Shown in pieces: positions 34,300-43,264 of a DNA stretch of 64,000 nucleotides. The notes below the pieces were generated by a model. It was not told where the DNA came from and searched no databases. It was given only the letters and a program-made list of their open reading frames with translations. The translations under genes and the position numbers were made by a program. Source of the stretch: Puccinellia tenuiflora (lineage: Eukaryota > Streptophyta > Magnoliopsida > Poales > Poaceae); NCBI GenBank assembly GCA_012064385.1, contig QRDG01000025.1, forward strand, positions 1,719,358 to 1,783,357. The letters are read 5' to 3'. The number at the start of each line of letters is the position of its first letter. Positions within the stretch are counted from its first letter, which is position 1.

Positions 34300-34960
34300 T
34301 GCTACTAAAATTTTCTAACTTAGCAATATTTCAAACTTAGGAATATTTCTAACTTAGCAATATTTCAAACTTAGGAATATTTCTAACTTAGCAATATTCT
34401 AACTTAGCAATATTTCTAACTTAGGAATATTTCTAACTTAGCAATATTTCTAACTTAGCAATATTTCTAACTTAGCAATATTTCTAACTTAGCAATATTT
34501 CTAACTTAGCAATATTTCTAACAAAATTGGTACACTAATAATAACCTAAAATAATCTAAATAAAATTGCTAAGTTTCAAAATTGCTAACTTTCAAAATTG
34601 CTACACTAAAAATTGATAACCTATAATAACCTAAACAATAATAAGCTAAAATAATCTAAACAAAATTGCTACACTAATAATAACCTAAAATAATCTAAAC
34701 AAAATTGCTAAGTTTCAAAATTGTAAGTTTCAAATTTGCTAAACTTTCAAAATTGCTACACTAAAAATTGATAACCTATAATAACCTAAACAATAATAAG
34801 CTAAAATAATAACCTAAACAATAATAAGCTAAACAATATTAACCTAAACAATAATAAGCTAAACAATAATAACCTAAACAATAATAACCTAAACAATAAT
34901 AAGCTAAACAATAATAACCTAAACAATAATAAGCTAAACAATAAAAATGAAAAAAAAACC
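34300..34960. repeat. AT-rich short tandem repeats upstream of the CACTA-1 C48 gene
   Basis: A run of about a dozen copies of a 16-17 bp unit (CTAACTTAGCAATATTT) followed by repeats of AATAATAAGCTAAACAATAATAACC type. The same place in CACTA-2 (49500-50130) has related but rearranged sequence with few tandem copies. It is the most divergent part of the two elements, likely through slippage. Confidence 0.85.
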
Positions 34961-35365
34961 TCAATGCTTAGGCCGGCCGAGGCAGTGGCGGAGGTGGCCG
35001 GAGGCCGGCGATGGCGGAGGAGGGCACAGCGGAGGGCGGCGTGGAGGGCGCGGCGGAGAGCGGTGGAGGCGCAGCGGAGGGCGGCGTGGAGGACGCGGCG
35101 GAGCGCGGTGGCCGGAGACCGGTGGAGGCCGGAGGCGCAGCGCGGCGGAGGAGGCCGCACGTATGGCGGTGTGGCCGGTGGAGGAGGCCGCGGCGGAGGG
35201 CGTGGAGGGCGTCCGCGGCGGAGGGAGGCGGCGCCGTCGACGGCGTGGAGTGGCGCGGTGGAGGGCGTCCGCGGCGGAAGGAGATGGCACGACGGAGGGG
35301 CGCGGCGGAGAATCGATTGGGGAATGAATCGGCGGGCGTGGCTGCTTGTTAAACTGTTCGAAACT
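34961..35365 (-). other. GC-rich leader region upstream of the C48 gene (CACTA-1)
   Basis: GGCGGAGGGCGTGGAGG-type low-complexity DNA with ORFs in all frames, all arginine/proline or glycine rich. Position and composition suggest the 5' untranslated exon/promoter-proximal part of the C48 gene; no codon conservation with CACTA-2 (50131-50560) is evident. I do not call a protein. Confidence 0.5.
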
Positions 35366-35527
35366 CCTTTAGCACCGGTTGTTCTAAACAACCGGTACAA
35401 AAGGGTCTTTTGTACCGGTTGTTTAGAACAACCGGTGCTAAAGGGTTGGTTTTGGGCCTGCGGCAAAATTTTGGCGCGTGAAAACCCCTTTAGTACCGGT
35501 TGTATATGACAACCGGTATTAATGGGC
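35366..35527. repeat. Internal array of the terminal motif (CACTA-1), at the 5' side of the C48 gene
   Basis: Three inverted pairs of TTTAG(T/C)ACCGGTTGT and ACAACCGGTRCTAAA, the same motif as at the element ends, yet 5 kb inside. Placed just upstream of the leader of the minus-strand C48 gene. Same arrangement at 50562-50730 in CACTA-2. Confidence 0.85.
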
Positions 35528-36195
35528 TTTTGTTTTTTCTCTCCTATTTTTTCTTTCTTATATTTTCTGTTTATTTTTTCTTTATTATGTTTTCTGTTTA
35601 TTTTTTCTTTCTTATGTTTTCTGGTTATGTTTTCTCTCTTATTTTTTCTATCTATTTTTTGAGATTATAGGTGAATTCATTTAATTACAAAATTTGGAAT
35701 TCGAACTCCATTAATTCACTAATTAAATTTATATATTCAATATCTTTTCATCTGTTTATCAGAAAAATGCAATTAAAATATCAAATTGTTGTTAAAAATG
35801 TAATCTATCTATTTATGACAAATTCATTTTTTTGAAATTATAGGTGAATTCATTTAATTACAAAATTTGGAATTTGAACTCCATTAAGTCATTAATTAAA
35901 CTTATAAATTCAATATCTTTTCATCTGTTTAACAGAAAAATTCAATTAAAATATCAAATTGTTGATAAAAATGTAATCTATCTATTTATATAATTTATAT
36001 ATATTCATTGAAGTCCGAAGGAGGTGGGCCGTCCCCCTCGTACCTGGCGAGACCCAATATTTTGCATACATATGCATGAATATCACACACATCTCCGGAA
36101 GTTGATAGTTTAGGTCGCAAGTTTTCAAAAGCAAGTAGTAACCTAAAGTAAGATCACAGACAAGAGAACTGCAATGGCGATCACAGACTCTGAAA
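35528..36195. other. AT-rich spacer in CACTA-1, no gene seen
   Basis: Contains TTTTTCTTTCTTATTTTC runs and a partly duplicated block (GGTGAATTCATTTAATTAC at about 35670 and 35845). No reading frame supported. The block at 36015-36160 is conserved in CACTA-2. Confidence 0.6.
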
Positions 36196-36579
36196 CTAAC
36201 TTCGACCGGTTCCTGAGCCGCGGGGTGCTGAGCCGCCGGCGCTGCGCATCCAAAGAGAAGGAACCCTCACAGGGTCATAGCTCACGTGAGAAGGAACCCT
36301 CTGAAGAAACGACCACCTACTGTCATACTGCCTATCCAATAGATACATGTAGCGACGGACGTGCTCATCCTCCTCCCTGATACGGCGACGTACCTCCTCC
36401 TCAGGGGCCGGCTCCCTCTGCACCGAGCGTGGCCCACGCGACTGCCACCACAGAAGATCCGGGTCGACGACGTCACCCGGATTCCTCACCAAGCTGCGCG
36501 TCCCGGAAGGTAGCACCTCCCAGTGCCAGCTCGGTGGAGCCCAGTCCCGCACATCGCCCCTCTGGTCCAACATGGACAT
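36196..36579 (-). CDS. Conserved 127-codon ORF of the CACTA family (CACTA-1 copy), unknown function
   Basis: Starts at ATG 36579 and encodes an Arg/Trp-rich soluble protein (W-H-W-E-V-L-P-S-G; E-E-E-V-R-R-R-I-R-E-E-D-E-H-V-R-R-Y). The ORF is open in both CACTA copies with about half a dozen amino acid differences and no indel. I recognise no domain; a charged helix is likely between residues 60 and 85. A minus-strand TATA-like CTATATATATG (about 36681-36691) lies about 100 bp upstream. The preceding TTTTGTCTTAG could alternatively be a 3' splice site, making this an internal exon. The function is unknown; it may be a captured host exon. Confidence 0.45.
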   Translation of the reverse strand: MSMLDQRGDVRDWAPPSWHWEVLPSGTRSLVRNPGDVVDPDLLWWQSRGPRSVQREPAPEEEVRRRIREEDEHVRRYMYLLDRQYDSRWSFLQRVPSHVSYDPVRVPSLWMRSAGGSAPRGSGTGRS

Positions 36580-36719
36580 CGTCGCCGAGAACACCTAAGA
36601 CAAAATTTTGTTACAATGGAAGAGTGATGATGTTGCATATATGAGTTTATATGTGATATGGCAATGGCGGCCAAGCCTACATATATATAGTGAGAAATTA
36701 CGGGAAGACGAAGGCGGGA

Positions 36720-37275
36720 AGCGGTGGAAGAAGCACACGGATCGTGTGTTTCTTTCAAGCGCTTGTGAGCCGTTGGATCAGGGGTGTGTTTCTTTAGAGC
36801 TCTTGTGAGCCGTTGGATCAGAAGCACACGGATCGTGTGTTTCCTTCAAGCGCTTGTGGGCTGTTGGATCAGGGCCTTTAGTACCGGTTCGTGTTACCAA
36901 CCGGGACTAAAGAAGCACACGGATCGTGTGTTTCTTTCAAGCGCTTGTGAGCCGTTGGATCAGGGGTGTGTTTCTTTAGAGCGCTTGTGAGCCGTTGGAT
37001 CAGAAGCACACGGATCGTGTGTTTCTTTCGAGCGCTTGTGGGCTGTTGGATCAGGGCCTTTAGTACCGGTTCGTGTTACCAACCGGGACTAAAGAAGCAC
37101 ACGGATCGTGTGTTTCTTTCAAGCGCTTGTGAGCCGTTGGATCAGGGGTGTGTTTCTTTAGAGCGCTTGTGAGCCGTTGGATCAGAAGCACACAGATCGT
37201 GTGTTTCCTTCGAGCGCTTGTGGGCTGTTGGATCAGGGCCTTTAGTACCGGTTCGTGTTACCAACCGGTACTAAA
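36720..37275. repeat. 182-bp tandem repeat, three units (CACTA-1)
   Basis: Unit: AAGCACACGGATCGTGTGTT, two or three copies of GCTTGTGAGCCGTTGGATCA, and one inverted pair TTTAGTACCGGTTCG ... CCAACCGGGACTAAA. Starts of equivalent segments at 36784, 36966 and 37148 give a 182-bp period; the last unit ends in AACCGGTACTAAA. It lies directly upstream of the plus-strand TATA box at 37317 and, in the other direction, upstream of the 127-codon ORF. It could act as a two-way control region (inference). Confidence 0.9.
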
Positions 37276-37316
37276 AAGAAGCACACGGATCTGCACAGGT
37301 ACACCTTCTAATCGCC

Positions 37317-37324
37317 TATAAATA
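37317..37324 (+). promoter_or_regulatory. TATA box of the plus-strand hairpin transcription unit (CACTA-1)
   Basis: TATAAATA in a GC-rich setting (CGCC before, GCGACG after), a textbook plant Pol II core promoter, 63 bp before the first foldback and directly after the 182-bp repeats. The start of transcription would fall near 37350. Confidence 0.6.
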
Positions 37325-37379
37325 GCGACGTCCCTGCAGCGAAACGGCACACAACGAGCGTCTACCTTTGCCACCGAAC

Positions 37380-37456
37380 CCAATGGTTGGATTTAGCCTA
37401 CCCGCTAGGCATGTTCCCTAACACAAGCCCTCGGGTAGGTTGAATCCAACCACTGG
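37380..37456 (+). ncRNA. miRNA-like foldback A (CACTA-1)
   Basis: Arms 37380-37404 and 37432-37456 pair over 25 bp with one mismatch and two G:U pairs, around a 27-nt loop. The pairing is of the quality of plant miRNA precursors. The arms are identical in CACTA-2 (52569-52644), while the loop differs by one base. Confidence 0.5.
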
Positions 37457-37533
37457 ATTAGGGTGACACAATGATGAATTGCCGAGGAGGTGGGAGTGGT
37501 GGTGGTGGAAGTGGTAGCCATGCCCCTCGGTCG

Positions 37534-37633
37534 GATCCAAGCAGCTCCAAGGCTCTCTGATGATCTACAACATTCCCAACACTTTTTGGGACGGTCGTTA
37601 GATCATCAGAGACGTCTTGGGGCTGTTTGGATC
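37534..37633 (+). ncRNA. miRNA-like foldback B (CACTA-1)
   Basis: Arms 37534-37566 and 37600-37633 pair over about 33 bp with two G:U pairs and one small asymmetric bulge; the loop is 33 nt with its own CCCAA...TTGGG mini-stem. The best candidate precursor of the three. Identical in CACTA-2 (52722-52821). Confidence 0.55.
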
Positions 37634-37742
37634 GAAGGTCGATTTGCTGCTCACGACGACGCGAGACGGATGCGCAAGCTTCCGGATGGGCAAAACCAGT
37701 GTTGGATCAGCCACATGACCCTATATGCAAATCATTCGGATT

Positions 37743-37812
37743 CCCGTCATACAGCCCAATGGTGCATTTGATATGCAGGCACTCACGAGCCACCGTTGGG
37801 CTGTATGACGGG
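37743..37812 (+). ncRNA. miRNA-like foldback C (CACTA-1)
   Basis: Arms 37743-37764 and 37791-37812 pair over 22 bp with one G:U pair; the loop is 26 nt. In CACTA-2 (52931-53000) the wobble pair is a Watson-Crick pair. Lies about 60 bp from the end of the convergently transcribed TNP2 gene. Confidence 0.5.
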
Positions 37813-37875
37813 GAAACCGTGTGCATTTGATAAAAGGTTTAATACATTAATTATTACACATCACCAACAATATCC

Positions 37876-40800
37876 CTATCTAGTGTTCACTTGTTTCTTC
37901 ATGTGTGTCCCTTTCTTCTGATTGCACCGTAGCCATGGACAATCTTCATCATTTAACACGATGCTTGGGTCAGTTTTCACTTTGAAGGGCGGAATTTCAT
38001 TAAACTTATTATAATCTTCTGACATGTCTGTCTTGTCCTCCACTCCCACGATGTTTCTTTTCCCTGAAAGAACTATGTGGTGGTTTGGCTGATCGCATGA
38101 TGTATCGGCTCGCTTATCTTTTCTTTTTTTCGGTCTGGAAGACATGTCCTTCACATAGAAAACCTGAGCCACATCATTGGCTAGGACGAATGGCTCGGTG
38201 TGGTACCCAAGATTGTTGAGATCCACTGTAGTCATTCCGTACCGCCGGTCCATCTCTACCCCGCCTGCCAGGTTGACCCATTTGCACTGAAACAAAGGGA
38301 TCTTAAAAGAAGGTCCATAGTCAAGTTCCCATATCTGCTGTATGCAACCATAATATGTGTCCTTTGTCCCATCGTCGTTTGTTGCATCAAAGCGGACACC
38401 ACTGTTTTGGTTAGTGCTCTTTTTGTCTTGGGTTTCCGTGTAAAATGTATTCCCATTTATCTCGTACCCTTGGAAAGTCAATATAGTCGAAGATGGTGAC
38501 TTGGCCAACAAGTATAGCTCATCTCCAACAATGGTGTTATTAATGAGATGTGTACGCAACCAACTGCCGAAAGTTTCCACGTGCTTTCCTTTAATCCAGA
38601 AGTTAGTCTGCTCCGGGTATTCGGAGCGTAAAATATCCATGTGTTTCACGATATACGGAGCCACCAAACTGGAATTTTGTAGAACTGTGTAGTGTGCTTG
38701 AGTGAAAGAATGCCCGTCCATACTTCTTGTTGCTTTCTTTCCTAGCGTGCCTTTTCCACGCAGTCTCCCCTCGTGACGCGATTGAGGAACACCGATAGAC
38801 TTAAGATCAGGAATAAAGTCAACACAAAACTCAATGACCTCCTCTGTTCCATAGCCCTTGGACATGCTTCCTTCTGGCCTAGCACGGTTATGAACGTATT
38901 TCTTTAAGACTCCCATGAACCTCTCAAAGGGGAACATGTTGTGTAGAAATACAGGACCGATAATGGAAATCTCTTCGACTAGGTGAACTATGAGGTGCGT
39001 CATAATATTGAAGAAGGACGGTGGAAACACCAACTCGAAGCTGACAAGACATTGGACCACATCCTTCTGTAAACTTGGTAGAGTTGCTGGATCGATTACC
39101 TTCTGAGAAATTGCATTGAGGAATGCACATAGCTTCACAATGGGCACTCAAACGTTTTCCGGTAGAAGCCCCCTCAATGCAACCGGAAGTAATTGTGTCA
39201 TAATCATGTGGCAGTCATGAGACTTCAGGTTTTGGAACTTTTTCTCTTCCATGTTTATTATTCACTTTATATTCGACGAGTAGCCAGAAGGGACCTTGAT
39301 ACTGCTCAGGACTTGAAAAAAGATCTCCTTCTCTTCTTTGGTAAGAGCGTAGCTGGCAGTACCTTGATACTTCTCTGGATTCTGGTTGTCTCTTTCGTGC
39401 GTACGTTGCTGGTCCTGCCGTGCATCCGTTGTATCTTTCGTCTTCCCATACACGCCTAAGAAGTTTAGCAGGTTCACGCAAAGATTTTTCGTCACGTGCA
39501 TCACGTCGATTGCAGAGCGAAACTCTAGGATTTTCCAATAAGGTAAATCCCAAAATATAGATTTTTTTTTCCACAAGGGTACGTGCTTGTTTGCGTCTTT
39601 CGGAACAGATAGACTGCCAGGACCCTTTCCAAAGATTACTTCTAAATCCTTGACTATGCCATATATAACATCACCATCAGGGCGTGTAGGCTTTGTCCGG
39701 TTATCTGCCTCACCTTTGAAATGCTTGCCTTTGTTTCTTACGTGATGCCTGTTTGGCAGAAATCGACGATGCCCCAGATACACAATCTTGTTACCTAAAT
39801 ATATACTGTCAGTATTATCTAAACAGTGCGTGCATGCATTATATCCTTTGTTCGACTGTCCTGAAATGTTACTAAGAGCAGGCCAATCATTGATGGTTAC
39901 AAACAGCAACGCTCGTAGGCCAAATTCCTCCTGTTTGTACTCATCCCACACACGTACGCCTTCGTCAGACCACAACTGTAAAAGTTCATCAACTAATGGA
40001 CTCAGATACACATCAATGTCATTGCCGGGTTGCTTCGGGCCTTGGATAAGCACTGGCATCATAATATAGTTTTGTTTTATGCACAACCAAGGAGGAAGGT
40101 TATAGATACATAGAGTTACGGGCCAGGTGCTATGACTGCTGCTCTGCTCCCCAAACGGATTCAAGCCATCTGTACTTAGACCAAATCTTAAGTTCCTTGC
40201 GTCAGCTGCAAAATGCCCAAACGCACTGTCGATGTTTCTCCACTGAGACCCATCAGCGGGGTGTCTCAGCATCTCGTCTTCCTTACGGTCCTCTTTGTGC
40301 CATCGCAACAACTTGGCATGCTCTTTGTTTCGGAACAAACGTTTCAACCGTGGTATTATAGGAGCATACCACATCACCTTCGCGGGAACCCTCTTCCTGG
40401 TGCTATGCTCGCCCTCAACATCACCTGGGTCATCTCGCCCGATCTTATACCGCAATGCACCGCATATAGAGCATGCATTCAAGTTCTCATACTTCTCACC
40501 GCGGTAGAGGATGCAGTCATTGATGCATGCATGTATCTTCTCCACCTCTAATCCAAGAGGGCAGACAATCTTCTTTGCTTCGTATGTATTGTGGGGCAAT
40601 TCATTATTTCTTGGAAGACTCTTCTTAAATATTTGTAGCAACTCTTCAAATGCCTTGTCAGATATTCCATTCTTTGCCTTCCACTGCAGCAATTCCAGGG
40701 TGGTACCCAGCTTTTTCTGGCCATCTTCACAATTTGGGTACAACAATTTTTTGTGATCCTCTAACATGCGCTCCAACTTCGACCACTCGTTTTCAGTTCC

Positions 40801-41205
40801 GCACTTCATCTGTTCATCAAGAATGACCTGACGAAGATCATCATCATCGGATTGATCAACAATGACCTCATGCTCAACTTCGTCTTCCCCCATTGTAGTA
40901 TCACCATGTTCAGAGAACACAGGATAGTTGTCATCATCCTTTTCTTCAGGGTCTTCCATTATAACCCCTCTTTCTCCATGCTTGGTCCAACAAAAATAAT
41001 TGGGCATGAAGCCTTGTCGCAACAGGTGGGAGTGTATGGTTCTTACGCTCGGGTAATTCCTCGTATTCCGACATTCATCACATGGACAAATCATAAAACC
41101 ATTCTTTAGCTTGTTTAACTTAACCACATCGAGAAAACGATGCATGCCATCAATGAACTCGGGAAGGCGTCGATCACCGTACATCCATTCTCGGCTCATA
41201 TGCAT
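37876..41205 (-). pseudogene. TNP2-type CACTA transposase (CACTA-1), two nonsense codons
   Basis: N-terminal transposase-associated zinc-finger region (M-S-R-E-W-M-Y-G ... C-P-C-D-E-C-R-N), the Transposase_21 core (F-G-L-S-T-D-G-L-N-P-F; A-C-T-H-C-L-D-N-T; V-Y-L-G-H-R-R-F-L), then DUF4218 (M-T-H-L-I-V-H-L-V-E-E-I; F-M-G-V-L-K-K-Y-V) and DUF4216-like C-terminus. TNP2 cuts the element ends during transposition. This copy has TGA at 39262-39264 (glycine codon in CACTA-2) and TGA at 39148-39150 (CGA in CACTA-2). The base before M-S-R-E-W is CAT where CACTA-2 has CAG, so a splice acceptor may also be lost. Its 3' part is intact where CACTA-2 is deleted. Confidence 0.9.
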
Positions 41206-41367
41206 TACATAAATAAATCAAAAACCATTACACCAGCTAAATAATGAATAGAGATACGTGACCAAATTAATTAATACAAATTCATCACATTAAAACCAAA
41301 GTAGAGTAGTGCCCAAATGTAATACATAGTTCTCACGAAACATACATCAATCGAAACTAACATACAA

Positions 41368-41718
41368 CTATCTAAAGAATTTATATCCAACAACAAATGC
41401 GATCAGAATCGCAACCAAGGTAACTATTGAACCAACAGCATAATGATACCAAGCCTCTTGAATAATGACATATTTTCTAATCTTTTTAAGCTTGACGCGC
41501 ATTGCATCCATCTTCATCTCGTTAGCAGTGACGACGTCGGCAAGGTTGACCCCGTGAGCATCGACGATGTCGGCAATCTTCAATTCCAATACCATCTTCT
41601 CTTCCAGGCATTGGAGACGAAGATCTTCACTTATCTTCAATTTTGCTTTTAAATCGTTGTTTTCTTTTTCTAAAAACTCGACAATAGGGTCGGCTGGAAT
41701 TTCCGGTTCAAACTACCT
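41368..41718 (-). pseudogene. Small coiled-coil tail-anchored protein gene (CACTA-1 copy, frameshifted)
   Basis: The 90-codon open part (41368-41640) matches the intact copy at 56518-56999: charged helix, then a 20-residue hydrophobic C-terminal segment ending V-V-G-Y-K-F-F-R. In the exon start an extra T turns the frame into a stop (GTTTGA at about 41700). Function unknown; see the CACTA-2 entry. Confidence 0.6.
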
Positions 41719-42342
41719 CCTAAATAGAAATATATCTATGTCAAGTTGGTCGGCATGATTGTTATAACCATGAAACAAAATAAATAGTTATAAAAAATAT
41801 ACCACATCAGAATCATAGACCGGACGAGGTCCGACGGGGCCGGATATCAAAACCATGACACTATACATATAAAAAAACATAATAAAATTATACAAGAATT
41901 ATTATGCATTTAAATCATACAACTAACATTTTTTAAAATAAAAGATTAAAAAAGAGGCTCACCGAGGTAGTGTCAGTGATGGAGCGGCGCGGGCGATCGA
42001 CAACGGTGAGGAAGGGGACGGGACGACACTATATAAAACCACAAATTATACTTTAATTTGAGATCAAAATGCATATAAAATAAATGAAATCCCTAACTTA
42101 GGCATTTCATCGAACACCTTGCAAGCACTACAAAAATCAAACTAGCTAAACTTGCATGAAAATGAGCTAAACTTGAAATGCCGGAAGAGAAGATGAAGTT
42201 GCTAACCCTTATATATGTAGCTGCCACCAATCTTGGAAGTTGTTGGAGAAAAAAGGGGTGAATTTGAACTTGGGAGAGCAAAGAGAGAGGAAAAATGGAG
42301 TTGAGTTCGAGCTGAAATGGTGCTGGCTCGGGGTGGCAGAAG
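41719..42342 (-). other. Upstream exons/UTR of the CACTA-1 tail-anchored and TNP2 genes
   Basis: AT-rich, with islands of conserved coding-like sequence (about 41815-41860 matches the first exon at 56946-56999; 41960-42030 GC-rich, matching 57100-57170). No further ORF supported. Confidence 0.45.
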
Positions 42343-42350
42343 GTATATAG
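42343..42350 (-). promoter_or_regulatory. TATA-like box next to the right subterminal array (CACTA-1)
   Basis: The minus strand reads CTATATAC between the right array (42358-42580) and the minus-strand genes, the right place for the core promoter of the TNP2/tail-anchored transcription unit. Confidence 0.45.
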
Positions 42351-42357
42351 AGTCCAG

Positions 42358-42580
42358 GACCTTTAGTACCGGTTGTTCGTAGCAACCGGCACTAAAGGCC
42401 AGTCTTTAGTACCGGTTTTTAGGAACAACCGATACTAAAGGTCCTGGCATCTAATATGCCCTCTGCCACCCCCAGCACAACCGGTACTAAAGGGTTGTGG
42501 CTGCTGGCACAGAGCACAACCGGTGCTAATGCCCCCTTTAGTACCGGTTTTAGGTCAACCGGTACTAAAGGGGGCGCACC
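42358..42580. repeat. Right subterminal repeat array of CACTA-1
   Basis: Multiple inverted pairs of CTTTAGTACCGGTT and AACCGGTACTAAAGG up to 20 bp from the TIR. Expected binding sites for the element's own DNA-binding protein; overlaps the promoter position of the minus-strand genes. Confidence 0.85.
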
Positions 42581-42602
42581 GTTGCCCCCTTTTCTACTAG
42601 TG

Positions 42603-43264
42603 AATATTTGAAATACAACTCCTAAACGTATGATTGAAGAAATGATTGGGTAAAGACGACCATAGGCAAACCTCATCATGCAAGGAAATATCAAAGCAAA
42701 CGAAATTACCCTAATCTCTGAAAGTCACAAGTTCATCTCATTATGATTACCACCAAGCATACATAGATCTCATTGCTTAGCTAACTTCCTATACTTACGA
42801 AAACAGAAACGTTGCTTCAACAGAAAACGCACGTACACGCTATCAGTCTAACAGCCTTACTGAGCATTTAGCACCATGTACAAACTGTACTGGGTAGCCT
42901 TAATATATATCGAATTCCACCTTATCCCTTTATTTGAATTATTGGTATATGATTTTCTTTAGAAGTATGGTATGGTTATGTTTGACGCCGACATGCTTTC
43001 AAAGGCATGAAGATTTTTTTTTTGCTTGGTAGTTCCCTGATTAAGCAACAAATTTGGCCAAAAGATATTTGTTATTCAATAAAGCTCTTACAAATAATGT
43101 GTATAGCTACAAGAAAATCTGGACTGAACTGGAGTCCCCCACCCCTTCGCGTCGCCCTCCTCTGGCGACCCGGGGGGAAACCTTAGCCGGTGGCGGAGGC
43201 CTCCTCCGCCCCCCCCCCCCCCCCCGCCCTTCACCCGCATCGGCCCAGCCGCCCTTCAAAGCGG
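42603..43264. other. Unassigned sequence with a GC-rich patch and a 17-base poly-C
   Basis: 42603-43130 is AT-rich with no supported frame. 43133-43260 is a sudden GC-rich patch (CGTCGCCCTCCTCTGGCGAC) with a 17-C run at 43209-43225. The patch looks like a fragment of a GC-rich grass 5' exon, but I cannot name it. Confidence 0.5.

Larger units (their letters stand above)
30106..42602 (-). mobile_element. CACTA-1: En/Spm-type DNA transposon, 12.5 kb
   Basis: Terminal inverted repeats CACTAGTAGAGAAC at 30106 and TTTTCTACTAGTG ending at 42602. Subterminal arrays of TTTAGTACCGGTT and its inverse lie at both ends. Genes run on the minus strand in the order tail-anchored protein, TNP2 transposase, 127-codon ORF, C48-protease gene, with a plus-strand hairpin cluster between TNP2 and the ORF. 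All three main genes are damaged. The flanking trinucleotides differ (AGA before, AAT after), so the 3-bp target duplication expected for CACTA elements is missing. It is nearly identical to CACTA-2. Confidence 0.93.

Noticed and set aside
34947..35509. Overlapping long ORFs in GC-rich DNA
   Set aside because: Low-complexity GGCGGAGGG repeats keep all frames open; products are Arg/Pro/Gly runs with no conservation in CACTA-2.
36720..37275. CRISPR-like regular repeats
   Set aside because: Units are 182 bp with no short repeat/unique spacer pattern, lie inside a plant CACTA transposon, and the window is eukaryotic.
35366..37275. Interior motif arrays as ends of two nested CACTA elements
   Set aside because: No CACTA/TAGTG termini or 3-bp duplications are visible at these arrays, and both copies share exactly the same interior arrangement.
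37490..37830. Plus-strand ORFs over the hairpin cluster as proteins
   Set aside because: The sequence is explained by foldback arms; the encoded peptides have no domain and their similarity between copies follows the DNA.
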